From positions 372,001 through 436,000 of the forward strand of contig JACJXZ010000004.1 of NCBI GenBank assembly GCA_020636375.1: 64,000 nt of DNA. The letters are read 5' to 3'. Position numbers and translations under genes: made by a program. This DNA comes from Lewinellaceae bacterium. Lineage in GTDB: Bacteria; Bacteroidota; Bacteroidia; Chitinophagales; Saprospiraceae. The number at the start of each line of letters is the position of its first letter. The first letter of the stretch is position 1. The notes beneath the pieces were generated by a model, which saw only the letters and a program-made list of their open reading frames with translations, did no database searches and was not told where the DNA came from. Below, in pieces: positions 1 through 7,723 of the stretch.

Positions 1-1407
1 TCTTTCGTTGTACTGGGCCCAGGCCACGTCGATCTCGTTGTTGCCGCACCAGAGGGCAATGCTGGCGTGGTTGCGCAGGCGGCGGATATTATATATGGCT
101 TCCTGGCGCACGCTTTCCACGAAGGCACTGTCCCAGGGGTACATGCTGCAGGCGAACATGAAGTCCTGCCAAACGAGGAGGCCCTGCTCGTCGCACAAGT
201 CATAGAACAGATTGTCTTCGTAAATGCCGCCGCCCCACACGCGCAGCATGTTCATATTGGCGTCCGCCGCCGCCTGTATCATCTCCCGGTACCAGGCCGT
301 GTCGACGCGGTCCAGGAAAATGTCGTTGGGGATGTAGTTCGCGCCTTTGGAAAAAACGGGATGGCCGTTCAGCTCCAGATAGAAAGACCTGCCCTCCTCA
401 TCCGGTTCCCGGACGATGCGGATGCGGCGCAGGCCGATGCGTTCTTCCCGGCGGTCCAGTTCCCGGCCCTTGCTGGTGAGCGCCACGCGCATGTCATAGA
501 GGAAAGGCTCGCCCAGCTCTTTGGTCCACCAAAGCTGCGGGTTGATAAAAGTCACCGGAATGGCCAATGTCTGCAATCCCGTATCAAGGGCTGCCGGCCG
601 GCTGGCCAGCAGGCTGTCTTTCCAGAAAACGGATAGCTGCCCCTCTATCGGCTGCTCCACCTGAACCTCCACCTGAACCTCCACCTTAGCCTCCTGTTCG
701 GTTACTGCTTCCTGCTGGAAAAACACATTGCTGATCCGGGCTTCGTCCCAGGCTTTGAGCCGGACGGGCCGCCAGATGCCGGACGTCACCAGGCGCGGGC
801 CCCAGTCCCAGCCGAAGTGGTAGCCCGGCTTGCGGACGAAGACGCTCACCCGCTTGTCGCCCATGCCGCCGTTTTCCGACTGGTCGTTGACGGCGGGCAG
901 GGGGTATCCGTGTGCCGCCAGTTTCTCCAGGCCTACCTGCGTGGGAGCGTGCAAATAGACGTACAGCTCGTTTTCCCCCTCCTTCAGGATGCCTTTCACC
1001 TCCACTTCCCATGCCCGGTGGAAATTGTCGGCCCGGAGCAGCAGCTCGCCATTCAGGTATACGTCGGCGTAAGTGTCCAGCCCCAGAAATTCCAGGGTGA
1101 TCCGGTCCCGGCTGAGCCACTCCCGGCCCACTTCAAAGGCGGTGCGGTACTCCCAGTTGTTCTTGTCGACCCACTGCAGGTTTTTCTCGTTGAGGCGGTA
1201 GAAAGGGTCTTGGATGATGCCGTTGGCCAACAGGGCGGTATGGACGGAGCCGGGGACGGAAGCGGGCAGCCAGCTGCCGAGGTTGGCCTGGCGGAACTGC
1301 CAGCCGTCCCGGATTTCAAATGCGTTCATGTTGGGAGTGGTTTGAGAAAAACCGGAGATAGCCCCTAACAGCAGTAACAGGAGGGCGAAGCGATGGACTG
1401 CGGTCAT
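1..1407 (-). CDS. Beta-mannosidase-like glycoside hydrolase family 2, N-terminal part (runs off the left edge)
   Basis: The minus-strand frame is open from an ATG at 1407 to the window edge (469 codons); it has no stop here because the 3' end lies outside. Residues 1-24 look like a signal peptide ending near SGFSQ, so the enzyme is probably exported. The jelly-roll GH2 N-terminal domain contains GLDTYADVYLNGELL, followed by the Ig-like domain and the start of the TIM barrel with WGGGIYEDNLFYDLCDEQG and LWCGNNEID. Glu458 in GNNEID fits the catalytic acid/base of clan GH-A; the nucleophile lies beyond the edge. The wording of these motifs is closest to beta-mannosidases (removal of terminal beta-mannose from mannan or N-glycans) rather than beta-galactosidases. 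The linker around residue 245 has a small VEVQVEVQVEQ repeat. Substrate is inferred from family only. Confidence 0.85.
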   Translation of the reverse strand, partial: MTAVHRFALLLLLLGAISGFSQTTPNMNAFEIRDGWQFRQANLGSWLPASVPGSVHTALLANGIIQDPFYRLNEKNLQWVDKNNWEYRTAFEVGREWLSRDRITLEFLGLDTYADVYLNGELLLRADNFHRAWEVEVKGILKEGENELYVYLHAPTQVGLEKLAAHGYPLPAVNDQSENGGMGDKRVSVFVRKPGYHFGWDWGPRLVTSGIWRPVRLKAWDEARISNVFFQQEAVTEQEAKVEVQVEVQVEQPIEGQLSVFWKDSLLASRPAALDTGLQTLAIPVTFINPQLWWTKELGEPFLYDMRVALTSKGRELDRREERIGLRRIRIVREPDEEGRSFYLELNGHPVFSKGANYIPNDIFLDRVDTAWYREMIQAAADANMNMLRVWGGGIYEDNLFYDLCDEQGLLVWQDFMFACSMYPWDSAFVESVRQEAIYNIRRLRNHASIALWCGNNEIDVAWAQYNER

Positions 1408-1544
1408 ATTATTGCTTGCTTTTTGTTCGGGCCTAAAGATAGGAAAGCGGCATTAAAACCAGCCAGGAAAGCGAGCGAATTCGAAACCCAGGGCCGACGG
1501 GCATTCCCCAGCTTTGGCAGTTCAGTTGCTCAGGGATAGCCAAA

Positions 1545-1590
1545 AAGCAAACAGCGAACCGCGAAAAGCGAAAAGCGAACCGCGAACACC
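1545..1590. repeat. Short-word tandem repeat (gcgaaaa/gcgaacc words)
   Basis: Imperfect iterations of gcgaaaagcgaaaagcgaac between the YceI gene and the beta-mannosidase gene. The same vocabulary (gcgaacagcgaacagcgaac) reappears near 45735-45770, in front of the CHAT gene. No coding potential. Confidence 0.55.
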
Positions 1591-1618
1591 GGTTGAGCCT
1601 ACACCGGATAAAAACCCA

Positions 1619-2260
1619 CTATCCGGCTTCCTCGACCGCTACCGTCAGGTCGAAGTTGATCTCGATCTGGTCGTTGACCTTGATCAGGCCGAGCATGGCT
1701 GTGGGCGGCTCTATGTTGAAATCGGTCATTTTGATGGTATACTGGCTGAGAAAACGGTAGGTCTCCGGGCCGGTTTGCTGAGCTTTGACCTGGAGCCAGG
1801 CGGAGCGCTCGACGCCGGCAACGGTGATTGAGGCTTTGGCGGTGATCGACGTCCATCCATGGCTGTCGGCAAGGAGGGTGCCGGATTTCAGCCCGGCTTC
1901 CCGGATGGCGATAGAGATGGACGGGTACTGGCCGGCTTTGAGCGTCTCGTGCAGGTCTTTGTTCATATTCCGGTTGCCGCAGTCCAGGTCGGTGGTGCGG
2001 ATGTTGAGCCGGGCATCGTCGAAAACCGCCCGGTGGCCATCTTCCTTTACATCCATTTCGAACTGCAGGCGGGGGAAGGATTGCACGCAGGCGCACCGGC
2101 AGACGAAGGTGTTGACGTTGGTGGTCCCTTCCAGGAACAGCCTGCTGTCCTGGAGAATGCGGTAAGAAAGGGGGGCAGGCCGGGAATTGGGCGCGATGCT
2201 GCTGGCCAGTATGGTAAGCAAAAGCCCTGTCAAGAAGCTGTGGATGTTTCTGGTTAGCAT
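1619..2260 (-). CDS. YceI-like secreted protein (213 aa)
   Basis: ATG start at 2260; an N-terminal hydrophobic stretch (about residues 8-25) indicates a signal peptide. The body shows YceI-like features: a regular series of beta strands, KAGQYPSISIAIREA, and the closing segment IKMTDFNIEPPTAMLGLIKV, which matches the corresponding segment of the second YceI protein at 3893-4480 (IKMTDYGMDPPTALMGTIKT). YceI proteins form a lipocalin-like barrel that holds isoprenoid-type lipids in the periplasm. The cysteine pair in the N-terminal part (FVCRCACVQ) is unusual for the family. It is separated from the upstream porin gene by an intrinsic terminator, so it probably has its own promoter. The ligand is unknown. 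Confidence 0.75.
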   Translation of the reverse strand: MLTRNIHSFLTGLLLTILASSIAPNSRPAPLSYRILQDSRLFLEGTTNVNTFVCRCACVQSFPRLQFEMDVKEDGHRAVFDDARLNIRTTDLDCGNRNMNKDLHETLKAGQYPSISIAIREAGLKSGTLLADSHGWTSITAKASITVAGVERSAWLQVKAQQTGPETYRFLSQYTIKMTDFNIEPPTAMLGLIKVNDQIEINFDLTVAVEEAG

Positions 2261-2342
2261 GGAAAAATCCTTTGCAAAAAATTACTATACTATTCTACAT
2301 GGACTATGGCGGCACTAATCCTTTGTGGGATTTCGAGCCTTG

Positions 2343-2360
2343 GTGTCTTCGTGGCTAAAA
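2343..2360. repeat. Dispersed 18-bp repeat, copy 1
   Basis: The 18-mer gtgtcttcgtggctaaaa occurs here and again, identical, at 5465-5482, both in non-coding DNA. It belongs to the style of short intergenic words seen throughout the window. Confidence 0.6.
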
Positions 2361-2416
2361 GCGTTTGGGTGCCCAACGTATGGTAGCCTGAAAAATCACG
2401 TCAAGATAAAAAAGAA

Positions 2417-2446
2417 GCCCGGAACGAAAAGGGTTCCGTTCCGGGC
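2417..2446 (-). terminator. Rho-independent terminator of the porin gene
   Basis: A perfect 10-bp stem, gcccggaacg with cgttccgggc, and a 10-nt loop. On the minus strand it is followed by a T-rich run (2405-2416 read in reverse). It lies 26 bp beyond the porin stop codon. Confidence 0.85.
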
Positions 2447-2471
2447 ACATCATACAACTTGGATTAATGTC

Positions 2472-3842
2472 TTAGAACCCTACAACAGCCTCGACCACGG
2501 CGCCGTTGAATTCGGCCTGGTGCAGGATGTTGGAAACCGGGTAATCGTTATATTGCTGGTTGACGTAGGATACCTTCAGCAACAGGTTCTTGATCGGGTA
2601 CCAGCCGGCGGCTATTTCCAGGCGGTTGGCCGACAGGTCGGTGGCACCGTTAGCGTCTCTGACCCGGGCGTTGAGTTCGCCGGAAACCTGGTTGTAGCGG
2701 GCGCCGATGTAAGCCTGTTCGTTCGGCAGGAACCGGTAGAGGCCTTCGACGCCGATCTGGGTAACCGTGCGGGAGTCCGGTTCGGCGGCGCCTTCGTCTT
2801 TGGGGTCGCTGTAGGACAGGCCCGAGGAGGTTTCAAAGGTGCCGAACAGTTCCAGTCCTTTAAACTTGACGAAGGGGTTGATCATAAAGCTGGTCACTTC
2901 GCTGCTGAACCCGGGGTTGAGGCGGCCGGAGGTGAACAGGTCGTTCGGGTTAGCGCCGGTATAGGCGGTAGCCCCTCTGGGTTTGAAGTATTCAGGTTCG
3001 CCCACCAGATAGAAACGGGATCCGGCGCGGTCGCCGGAGTACAGCGTATTCCTGCCGACGCCGGAGTTCATATACATGGAGCCGGAAAGGCGCAGGCGAA
3101 GGTCCGGGTTGAGCTGCTTGTCGTAGGCCAGTTTGGCGTAAACGGATGGGTTGCGGTTGTCTCCTTCCGTGATGTCGCCGGCAATATAGCCACTCGTGGC
3201 GCCCACCATGGCCATCAGGCCGGAGGGAGAGAAGTAGTACACTTCGCCACCGATCTCTGTTGCGAAAGCGTCCATGATGTAGTTGCCCACGAAGGGGTTG
3301 TACATGGCGTTGCCGTTGTCGGAGCGGCGGAACTGCATGTCGCCGTAGTTGACCTGGAAGTGGCCGATCTTCACGCGGAAGTTTTTAGCGAACCAGTCCG
3401 GGTTGCCGAACATCGGCAGCTTGTCGACCTGGATGTAACCGCCTTTGACCCAGAATTCCTGGTGGTGGCGGGAAGACATGTAGTTTTCGATGGCTACCCG
3501 GATACCGTCCGCCAGTTGGGCGTCGATGTAGAGGTTGGCTGTCGCCAGGTTGAAGCCGGGAGCAAGGGGGTACAGCTCGTTGCCGTTAGCCGTTTGCCCG
3601 TTAACGGTGATGGAATCGTATTCTGCGGCGTTGCTGTGGTCCAGCATCTGGTACTGCTGGGCGAAGCTGCCGCCGACGCGTACCTTCAATCCTTCAAACT
3701 GGGTGTCCGTGTCCTTCTTCGGTTCGAAGACGTTTACTCCTTCCTTGTCGTAGGGGCGCCAGTTCTGGATTGTTTGTTGTGCCGGCAGGCTGCCTGCCAG
3801 AAGAATTGCTAATGCGCTAAGAAATAATTTTGCCATTTTCAT
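2472..3842 (-). CDS. Outer-membrane porin-like beta-barrel protein
   Basis: The ATG at 3842 (or 3836) gives about 456 residues with a signal peptide ending near SLPAQQ. The mature part is rich in alternating polar and aromatic residues, with many Gly/Tyr/Asn turns, and it ends in a C-terminal Phe (VEAVVGF), as expected of an outer-membrane barrel. The segment FRVKIGHFQVNYGDMQFRRSDN resembles the inner strands of phosphate-selective or DcaP-type porins, but no subfamily can be fixed by eye. It lies between two YceI-like genes, 50 bp downstream of one on the same strand. I infer that barrel and YceI proteins serve one envelope task, such as handling a lipid or a hydrophobic solute. It ends in a clear terminator at 2417-2446. 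Confidence 0.75.
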   Translation of the reverse strand: MKMAKLFLSALAILLAGSLPAQQTIQNWRPYDKEGVNVFEPKKDTDTQFEGLKVRVGGSFAQQYQMLDHSNAAEYDSITVNGQTANGNELYPLAPGFNLATANLYIDAQLADGIRVAIENYMSSRHHQEFWVKGGYIQVDKLPMFGNPDWFAKNFRVKIGHFQVNYGDMQFRRSDNGNAMYNPFVGNYIMDAFATEIGGEVYYFSPSGLMAMVGATSGYIAGDITEGDNRNPSVYAKLAYDKQLNPDLRLRLSGSMYMNSGVGRNTLYSGDRAGSRFYLVGEPEYFKPRGATAYTGANPNDLFTSGRLNPGFSSEVTSFMINPFVKFKGLELFGTFETSSGLSYSDPKDEGAAEPDSRTVTQIGVEGLYRFLPNEQAYIGARYNQVSGELNARVRDANGATDLSANRLEIAAGWYPIKNLLLKVSYVNQQYNDYPVSNILHQAEFNGAVVEAVVGF

Positions 3843-3892
3843 GATCAAAAGTTTTTTACTTTTTTCTAAATAGTAAGTGCAAAAGGTTATTC

Positions 3893-4480
3893 TTAATGAG
3901 TGCCGGTGTTCTCGCCACTCGGTTTAAGCGTCAGTTCGTATTTAATGGTGACTTCGTCGCCGGTCTTGATGGTGCCCATCAGGGCCGTCGGAGGATCCAT
4001 GCCGTAATCCGTCATCTTGATGGCCTTTCTGCCGCTGAAAGTGATGTTCCCCGCGCTGTCCACCTTGCTCGTCGCATCCAGGCTGACCGTCTGGGTTTTG
4101 CCGGCGATCGTCAGCTTTCCGGTAGCCTGCACCGCGCTGCCATTCACCACCGCCTTGTCCAGCCGGAAGGTGATGCTGGGAAATTTATCCGCTTTCAGGG
4201 CTTCGTAAGTCTTGTTGTCCATGATCCTGCCTTTAGAGCTGACGATGCCTTTGGCGGCAACCGTTACTTTCAGGCTGTTGATGCCTTCGAGCTGGGCCCC
4301 GGAAATGTCCAGGCTGGCATCAGCGCTTACCTTGGTTACTTCCGATTCCCAGTCGTGCAGGGTAGAGGTGCCTGCAACGGCCATCTCGAAGTTTTTCACT
4401 ACATACCCATTTTGGGAAAAAACGGGCAGGCTTGCCAACACAATGTAAAATACTATCAGTAATAAGTTCTTGGTATCCAT
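3893..4480 (-). CDS. YceI family periplasmic protein (195 aa)
   Basis: ATG at 4480; signal peptide about residues 1-22 (LPVFSQ). Typical YceI features are present: STLHDWESEV near the N-terminus of the mature chain, KFPSITFRLDKAVV in the middle, GKLTIAGKTQTVSLDA, and the closing GRKAIKMTDYGMDPPTALMG. The length matches the usual 180-200 residues. It is the first gene of a minus-strand run leading to the porin (gap 50 bp) and is preceded by a TAnnTTTG-type minus-7 element at 4503-4510. The known fold binds a polyprenyl-type lipid; which one is bound here is unknown. Confidence 0.85.
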   Translation of the reverse strand: MDTKNLLLIVFYIVLASLPVFSQNGYVVKNFEMAVAGTSTLHDWESEVTKVSADASLDISGAQLEGINSLKVTVAAKGIVSSKGRIMDNKTYEALKADKFPSITFRLDKAVVNGSAVQATGKLTIAGKTQTVSLDATSKVDSAGNITFSGRKAIKMTDYGMDPPTALMGTIKTGDEVTIKYELTLKPSGENTGTH

Positions 4481-4502
4481 GTCTTTAATGCTTTTGTTGG
4501 GA

Positions 4503-4510
4503 CAAATATA
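4503..4510 (-). promoter_or_regulatory. Bacteroidota-type minus-7 element of the YceI/porin unit
   Basis: Read on the minus strand this is TATATTTG, a match to the TAnnTTTG consensus. A start of transcription near 4497 would give a leader of under 20 nt before the ATG at 4480. No clear TTTG minus-33 box was seen at the right spacing. Confidence 0.5.
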
Positions 4511-4971
4511 ACCTACTAATCAGATGGGGAAAGATGATGTTTGTTAGTGGCAAGTGTGATATTTATCACCTTCAGTTGTGATGTTTGTCACAATAATGGA
4601 GGATATGTTTTGGAGGAAACCTCGCTATTCCTGCTTTGTTGTTGCTAAAACAGGAGGCAGGGGAAAGATATTTGCAGGTAGCCGGAGCAGATAGTATAAG
4701 ATTTGGGGGCCGTCTGCAGGGGGGCTCCCGGCGTTTGCAAAAAATAGCAACTATTTAGGTCAGCTCCGAGATGGCATTTTCGCACTTTGTTTGCCCCAAC
4801 CCTGTCGCCTATGCGCCAAAGCCGCTCCGGCGACGGCGCGAAGGGAGCAAAGGCCGAAAATGCCTGATCACCCTTTCCGCGAGCGCCGAAGCTACTCAGC
4901 GGAGGAGCTAGGGTCGGGGCAAAATCAGGCATTTTGGGCCGGGGTGATAAATAGTTACAAAAAATAGCTGC

Positions 4972-5002
4972 AAAAAAAAAGCCGGAGCTGGGAGGCTCCG
5001 GC
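4972..5002 (-). terminator. Intrinsic terminator of the candidate repeat RNA
   Basis: Perfect 8-bp GC stem gccggagc/gctccggc with a 6-nt loop, followed on the minus strand by nine T residues (the A run at 4972-4980). No protein gene ends here, which is why a non-coding transcript is suspected. Confidence 0.85.
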
Positions 5003-5074
5003 CGGACAAATGTTCATGAGATTATAAATGCATAATGGGATTGCGGATGGGATTTAAAAGTTTTTGGGATAAGT

Positions 5075-5159
5075 AAATGTCACGGGATTATAAATGTCAT
5101 GGGATTATAAATGTCATGGGATTATAAATGTCACGGGATTATAAGTGTCATGGGATTAT
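5075..5159. repeat. Five 17-bp tandem repeats
   Basis: Five head-to-tail copies of aaatgtcaYgggattat without spacers (5075-5091, 5092-5108, 5109-5125, 5126-5142, 5143-5159); the only variation is C/T at one site and one A-to-G change in the last unit. On the minus strand each unit starts with an ATG or GTG that overlaps the TGA closing the previous unit, giving chained six-codon reading frames (Met/Val-Thr-Phe-Ile-Ile-Pro). Confidence 0.9.
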
Positions 5160-5202
5160 AAGTTTTTGGGGATCATAAGTTGTTGTTTCCGCTTTACAAG
5201 TA

Positions 5203-5234
5203 CAAATATAGGGTGAGAAACAGGGGGCTGCAAA
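5203..5234 (-). promoter_or_regulatory. Complete TTTG-N20-TATATTTG promoter
   Basis: On the minus strand: TTTG at 5234-5231, exactly 20 nt, then TATATTTG at 5210-5203. This fits the primary sigma factor consensus of Bacteroidota (TTTG, 19-21 nt, TAnnTTTG). It points into the tandem-repeat array and not into a protein gene. Confidence 0.7.
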
Positions 5235-5464
5235 AACACTTTTCAGAACTTTTCAGGGTGATTTGGCAGAAAATTCGGTTTTTTGAATATTTATTTTTAT
5301 ATCAAAAAACTGATAATCAAAGTTTTATCACTAAACAAATTAGCTAAATTTATCTTTATAAGAATCTTTTTTTCTGTTTTTCAAAGTGAGTGGCGTTATT
5401 TTTTTTTGCTGGCCGGGGGCTGCCTCCAAATAAAGGCAGGCTTTCTTGCTATTTGGCTGGGTTT

Positions 5465-5482
5465 GTGTCTTCGTGGCTAAAA
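5465..5482. repeat. Dispersed 18-bp repeat, copy 2
   Basis: Identical to the 18-mer at 2343-2360 (gtgtcttcgtggctaaaa). Confidence 0.6.
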
Positions 5483-5504
5483 AGCGGAGGGCTGCTAAAT
5501 AGTT

Positions 5505-5532
5505 AAAAAAAAAGCCCACTTTTCAGTGAGCT
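5505..5532 (-). terminator. Intrinsic terminator of the second candidate RNA
   Basis: Stem agcccact/agtgagct (8 pairs, one of them G-U) with a 4-nt loop and a nine-T tail on the minus strand. Confidence 0.7.
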
Positions 5533-5617
5533 GACAAACTTTTGCGGGTTTTAACCCGCAGAAGATTCCCCATTAGTGTGTTTCATTATACGGTCGCTAC
5601 GGTATGTTCTGTTTTAT
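5505..5617 (-). ncRNA. Second candidate minus-strand small RNA
   Basis: A minus-7-like TAAATTTG (5631-5624, minus strand) stands about 110 nt before an intrinsic terminator (stem 5513-5520/5525-5532, then nine T on the minus strand). Inside is another hairpin, tgcgggtt/aacccgca. No ORF of note. No good minus-33 box was found, so this is weaker than the neighbouring candidate. Confidence 0.35.
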
Positions 5618-5810
5618 ATGAGGCAAATTTACAATACTGTTTGCCAAATTACTAAGACAATATTTGTACTTTGTTGCAGTGAAAATTAGCAATAAGTTCT
5701 GTAATATCCTGTTTTTAATAGACTTAAATTGATTATTTGTTGCATTTAGATTCGGTTTATCGGTTATTTTTATAACATTAGCCACCCGAAATCAGGCACA
5801 ATAGCATAAA

Positions 5811-7265
5811 ATGAAAGGAAAGAAGTTGTTCACCCTTCTGGGAGGGCTCGACCGGGAGGAATTCAGGTTGCTGGGCAAGGCGGTCCATTCTCCTTTAATG
5901 AATACCAACCGGAGAGCCATTGCCTTATACGAATACCTGCTGCCTTTTCACCCTGGTTTTGAGGGACCTGAATTGAAAAGCAGGGTTCTGTTTGCCCATT
6001 TATTTCCGGAGGAACCTTATGACGATTACAAGCTGCGCCGCCTCCTGTCCGCTTTTTCCCGGCTGGTGGAGAAATTTTTGGTCTACCTGGAATCTTCGGA
6101 TGAGGAGCAGCAAGCGCCCTTGTTGCTGATCCGGGCGCTCGGGCGCAGGAACCTGCACGGGCTTTTCGAAAAAAAATCGATGGAGGAGCTAAAGGCGCTG
6201 GACAACATGCCATATCGGGACCTGGAATACTACAGGCGGAAAGTAGATTTATTTGCCAATTATTATTTCCATCCCCTGACCGACAAGCGGTCAGTAGGGC
6301 AGGAGAGGCTCCAGGAACTCGTCCATGATATGGACTATCGCTATGCCCTGGAAATGTATCGCCTCGGCAACGAGCTGCGAAACCGGGAGCGGATGCTGTC
6401 CGAACAGTACCAACTGGCCGGCATCGACGCCATGGCCAGCCCGCCCGGCGATGGCGTCCTCTCTGAAAACAGCATTTTCCGGACCTACCGCAGCCTGCTC
6501 CGGGTTTATCAGGATGAAGAAGACCCGGTTTTGTTCCGGAAGCTGAAGGAAAACTTCGTAGCGCATGTCGATGAAATGAGGGAAGACGACAAAAACCTGC
6601 TCTTCCAGCAGCTTCTGAACTATACGATCCGCAGGATCAACCAGGGAGACAGCGCTTATTATCCGGAAGCGCTGCAGCTATATAAAATGGGCCTCCGATC
6701 CGGTTGGTTGATCCACGGCGGGCGGATCAGCGAGGAGACCTTCAGCAATGTGGTTATGGTAAGTTGTGAGAAAGGCGAATACGGCTGGGCCCGCAATTTT
6801 ATCGCCCGGTATGAAACCTATTTGGGAGAGGAGGCCAGGGAAGACACCATAGCCCATTGTTACAGCCTCTGGAATTATTTTCAGGGGCAGCACGAGAAAG
6901 CGCTGGAACTGCTGGCAGGCCACCGTTTTTCGGGCCCGTTTCAACCCCGTTCCCGGATGACGGCCATCCGCATTATCTTTGAACAGTTTTTCACAGACCG
7001 GTCTTACTATGATTTGCTGCTCTCTCACGCCAGGGCTTTCGAGAAGTACCTGGGCCGGGACAAGTCCCTGTCCCGAAGCCGGAAAGACCTGCATAAGAAT
7101 ACCACTTCCCTCATACGCAGAGTCGCCACGGCCCTCGCCAAACGGGAACCCGTAGAAGAGGTCCGCCAATGGGCGCTGGCCGAAATTCATTCCGGCCAGC
7201 CTCTGGTGTTGCGCAACTGGCTTCAGGAAAAAATAACCTGCATGAAGGCTTTGCCTCCGGGGTGA
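5811..7265 (+). CDS. Helical-repeat protein of unknown function (484 aa)
   Basis: ATG start at 5811; no signal peptide or membrane segment, so probably cytoplasmic. The whole chain is predicted helical by its composition, with TPR-like spacing of Leu/Ala/Tyr in the second half (for example EKGEYGWARNFIARYETYL and NYFQGQHEKALELLAGH). It is a distant paralogue of the 476-aa protein at 40309-41739: the N-terminal Leu/Lys-rich helix pair, the middle segment LYKMGLRSGWLI versus IYQWGNENGIFV, and a C-terminal Arg/Lys-x-Pro...Trp-Leu-x-Glu-Lys-Ile type ending all line up. I know of no function for this family. It stands alone after 1.3 kb of gene-poor DNA. Confidence 0.8.
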   Translation: MKGKKLFTLLGGLDREEFRLLGKAVHSPLMNTNRRAIALYEYLLPFHPGFEGPELKSRVLFAHLFPEEPYDDYKLRRLLSAFSRLVEKFLVYLESSDEEQQAPLLLIRALGRRNLHGLFEKKSMEELKALDNMPYRDLEYYRRKVDLFANYYFHPLTDKRSVGQERLQELVHDMDYRYALEMYRLGNELRNRERMLSEQYQLAGIDAMASPPGDGVLSENSIFRTYRSLLRVYQDEEDPVLFRKLKENFVAHVDEMREDDKNLLFQQLLNYTIRRINQGDSAYYPEALQLYKMGLRSGWLIHGGRISEETFSNVVMVSCEKGEYGWARNFIARYETYLGEEAREDTIAHCYSLWNYFQGQHEKALELLAGHRFSGPFQPRSRMTAIRIIFEQFFTDRSYYDLLLSHARAFEKYLGRDKSLSRSRKDLHKNTTSLIRRVATALAKREPVEEVRQWALAEIHSGQPLVLRNWLQEKITCMKALPPG

Positions 7266-7389
7266 GGAGGGGCATCAGGCGCCTGTTTTCGTCAACCAGT
7301 AATGATATCGTCTGTTCCGGTGACCACTATCTTTTCCAGTTTTTTGGGGATATTCAGATTGTTCATAATATAAAGAGTTTGGGTTTCAG

Positions 7390-7501
7390 GAAGCTGTTTG
7401 AATTTGGTTTCGGGAATTTATTATGGTCCTTCCTGCCTGCTCGCCAGCTCGCTGGCAGGAAGGACCGGAATAAAACCTGAGGATCAAATTCAAACAGCTT
7501 C
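7390..7501. repeat. 112-bp intergenic palindrome
   Basis: Outer arms of 17 bp (gaagctgtttgaatttg, 7390-7406, with its complement at 7485-7501) and inner arms of 13 bp (ggtccttcctgcc, 7425-7437, with 7454-7466) are perfect; the parts between also pair imperfectly. It lies in the 458-bp gap before the proline dehydrogenase gene, which otherwise shows nothing. MITE-like or a transcription terminator for the gene at 5811-7265. Confidence 0.8.
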
Positions 7502-7723
7502 TAAGGGCGAATGCAGGAGTGATTTTCTCGCCGCACTATGTTGTTAATGTATTTTACTATATAAAGGTGCCACTTCTGTTACGGATTTTTTTAATTTTTT
7601 TTCAGGCGCCGGGGATTTCCGGGAAAAACGGCCGTAAATTCAGGTGCCGGGAATGCCTCCCCGGATCAACTGCCGGGCTTTTTCCCTTGTTTTAATGGAT
7701 ATAAACAAACAAAAACCAACGAT

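Larger units (their letters stand above)
4972..5197 (-). ncRNA. Candidate small RNA carrying five 17-bp tandem repeats
   Basis: The minus strand has a textbook Bacteroidota promoter: minus-33 TTTG (5234-5231), a 20-nt spacer, and minus-7 TATATTTG (5210-5203). About 225 nt downstream is an intrinsic terminator (4972-5002). Between them no ORF longer than a few codons exists. The transcript would contain the 17-bp repeat array at 5075-5159. This is inferred from sequence signals only; no known RNA family was recognised. Confidence 0.55.

Noticed and set aside
2325..3812. 495-codon open frame on the plus strand over the porin gene
   Set aside because: Antisense shadow: the minus-strand porin has a signal peptide, barrel strands, C-terminal Phe and its own terminator. 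The plus frame has Val/Gly-rich composition typical of reversed high-GC coding sequence.
4645..4932. 95-codon minus-strand frame in the gene-poor region
   Set aside because: Mixed composition without a start signal or domain; it lies beyond the terminator at 4972 and seems accidental.
5075..5159. CRISPR array
   Set aside because: The repeats are 17 bp and contiguous, without spacers, and no cas genes are present.
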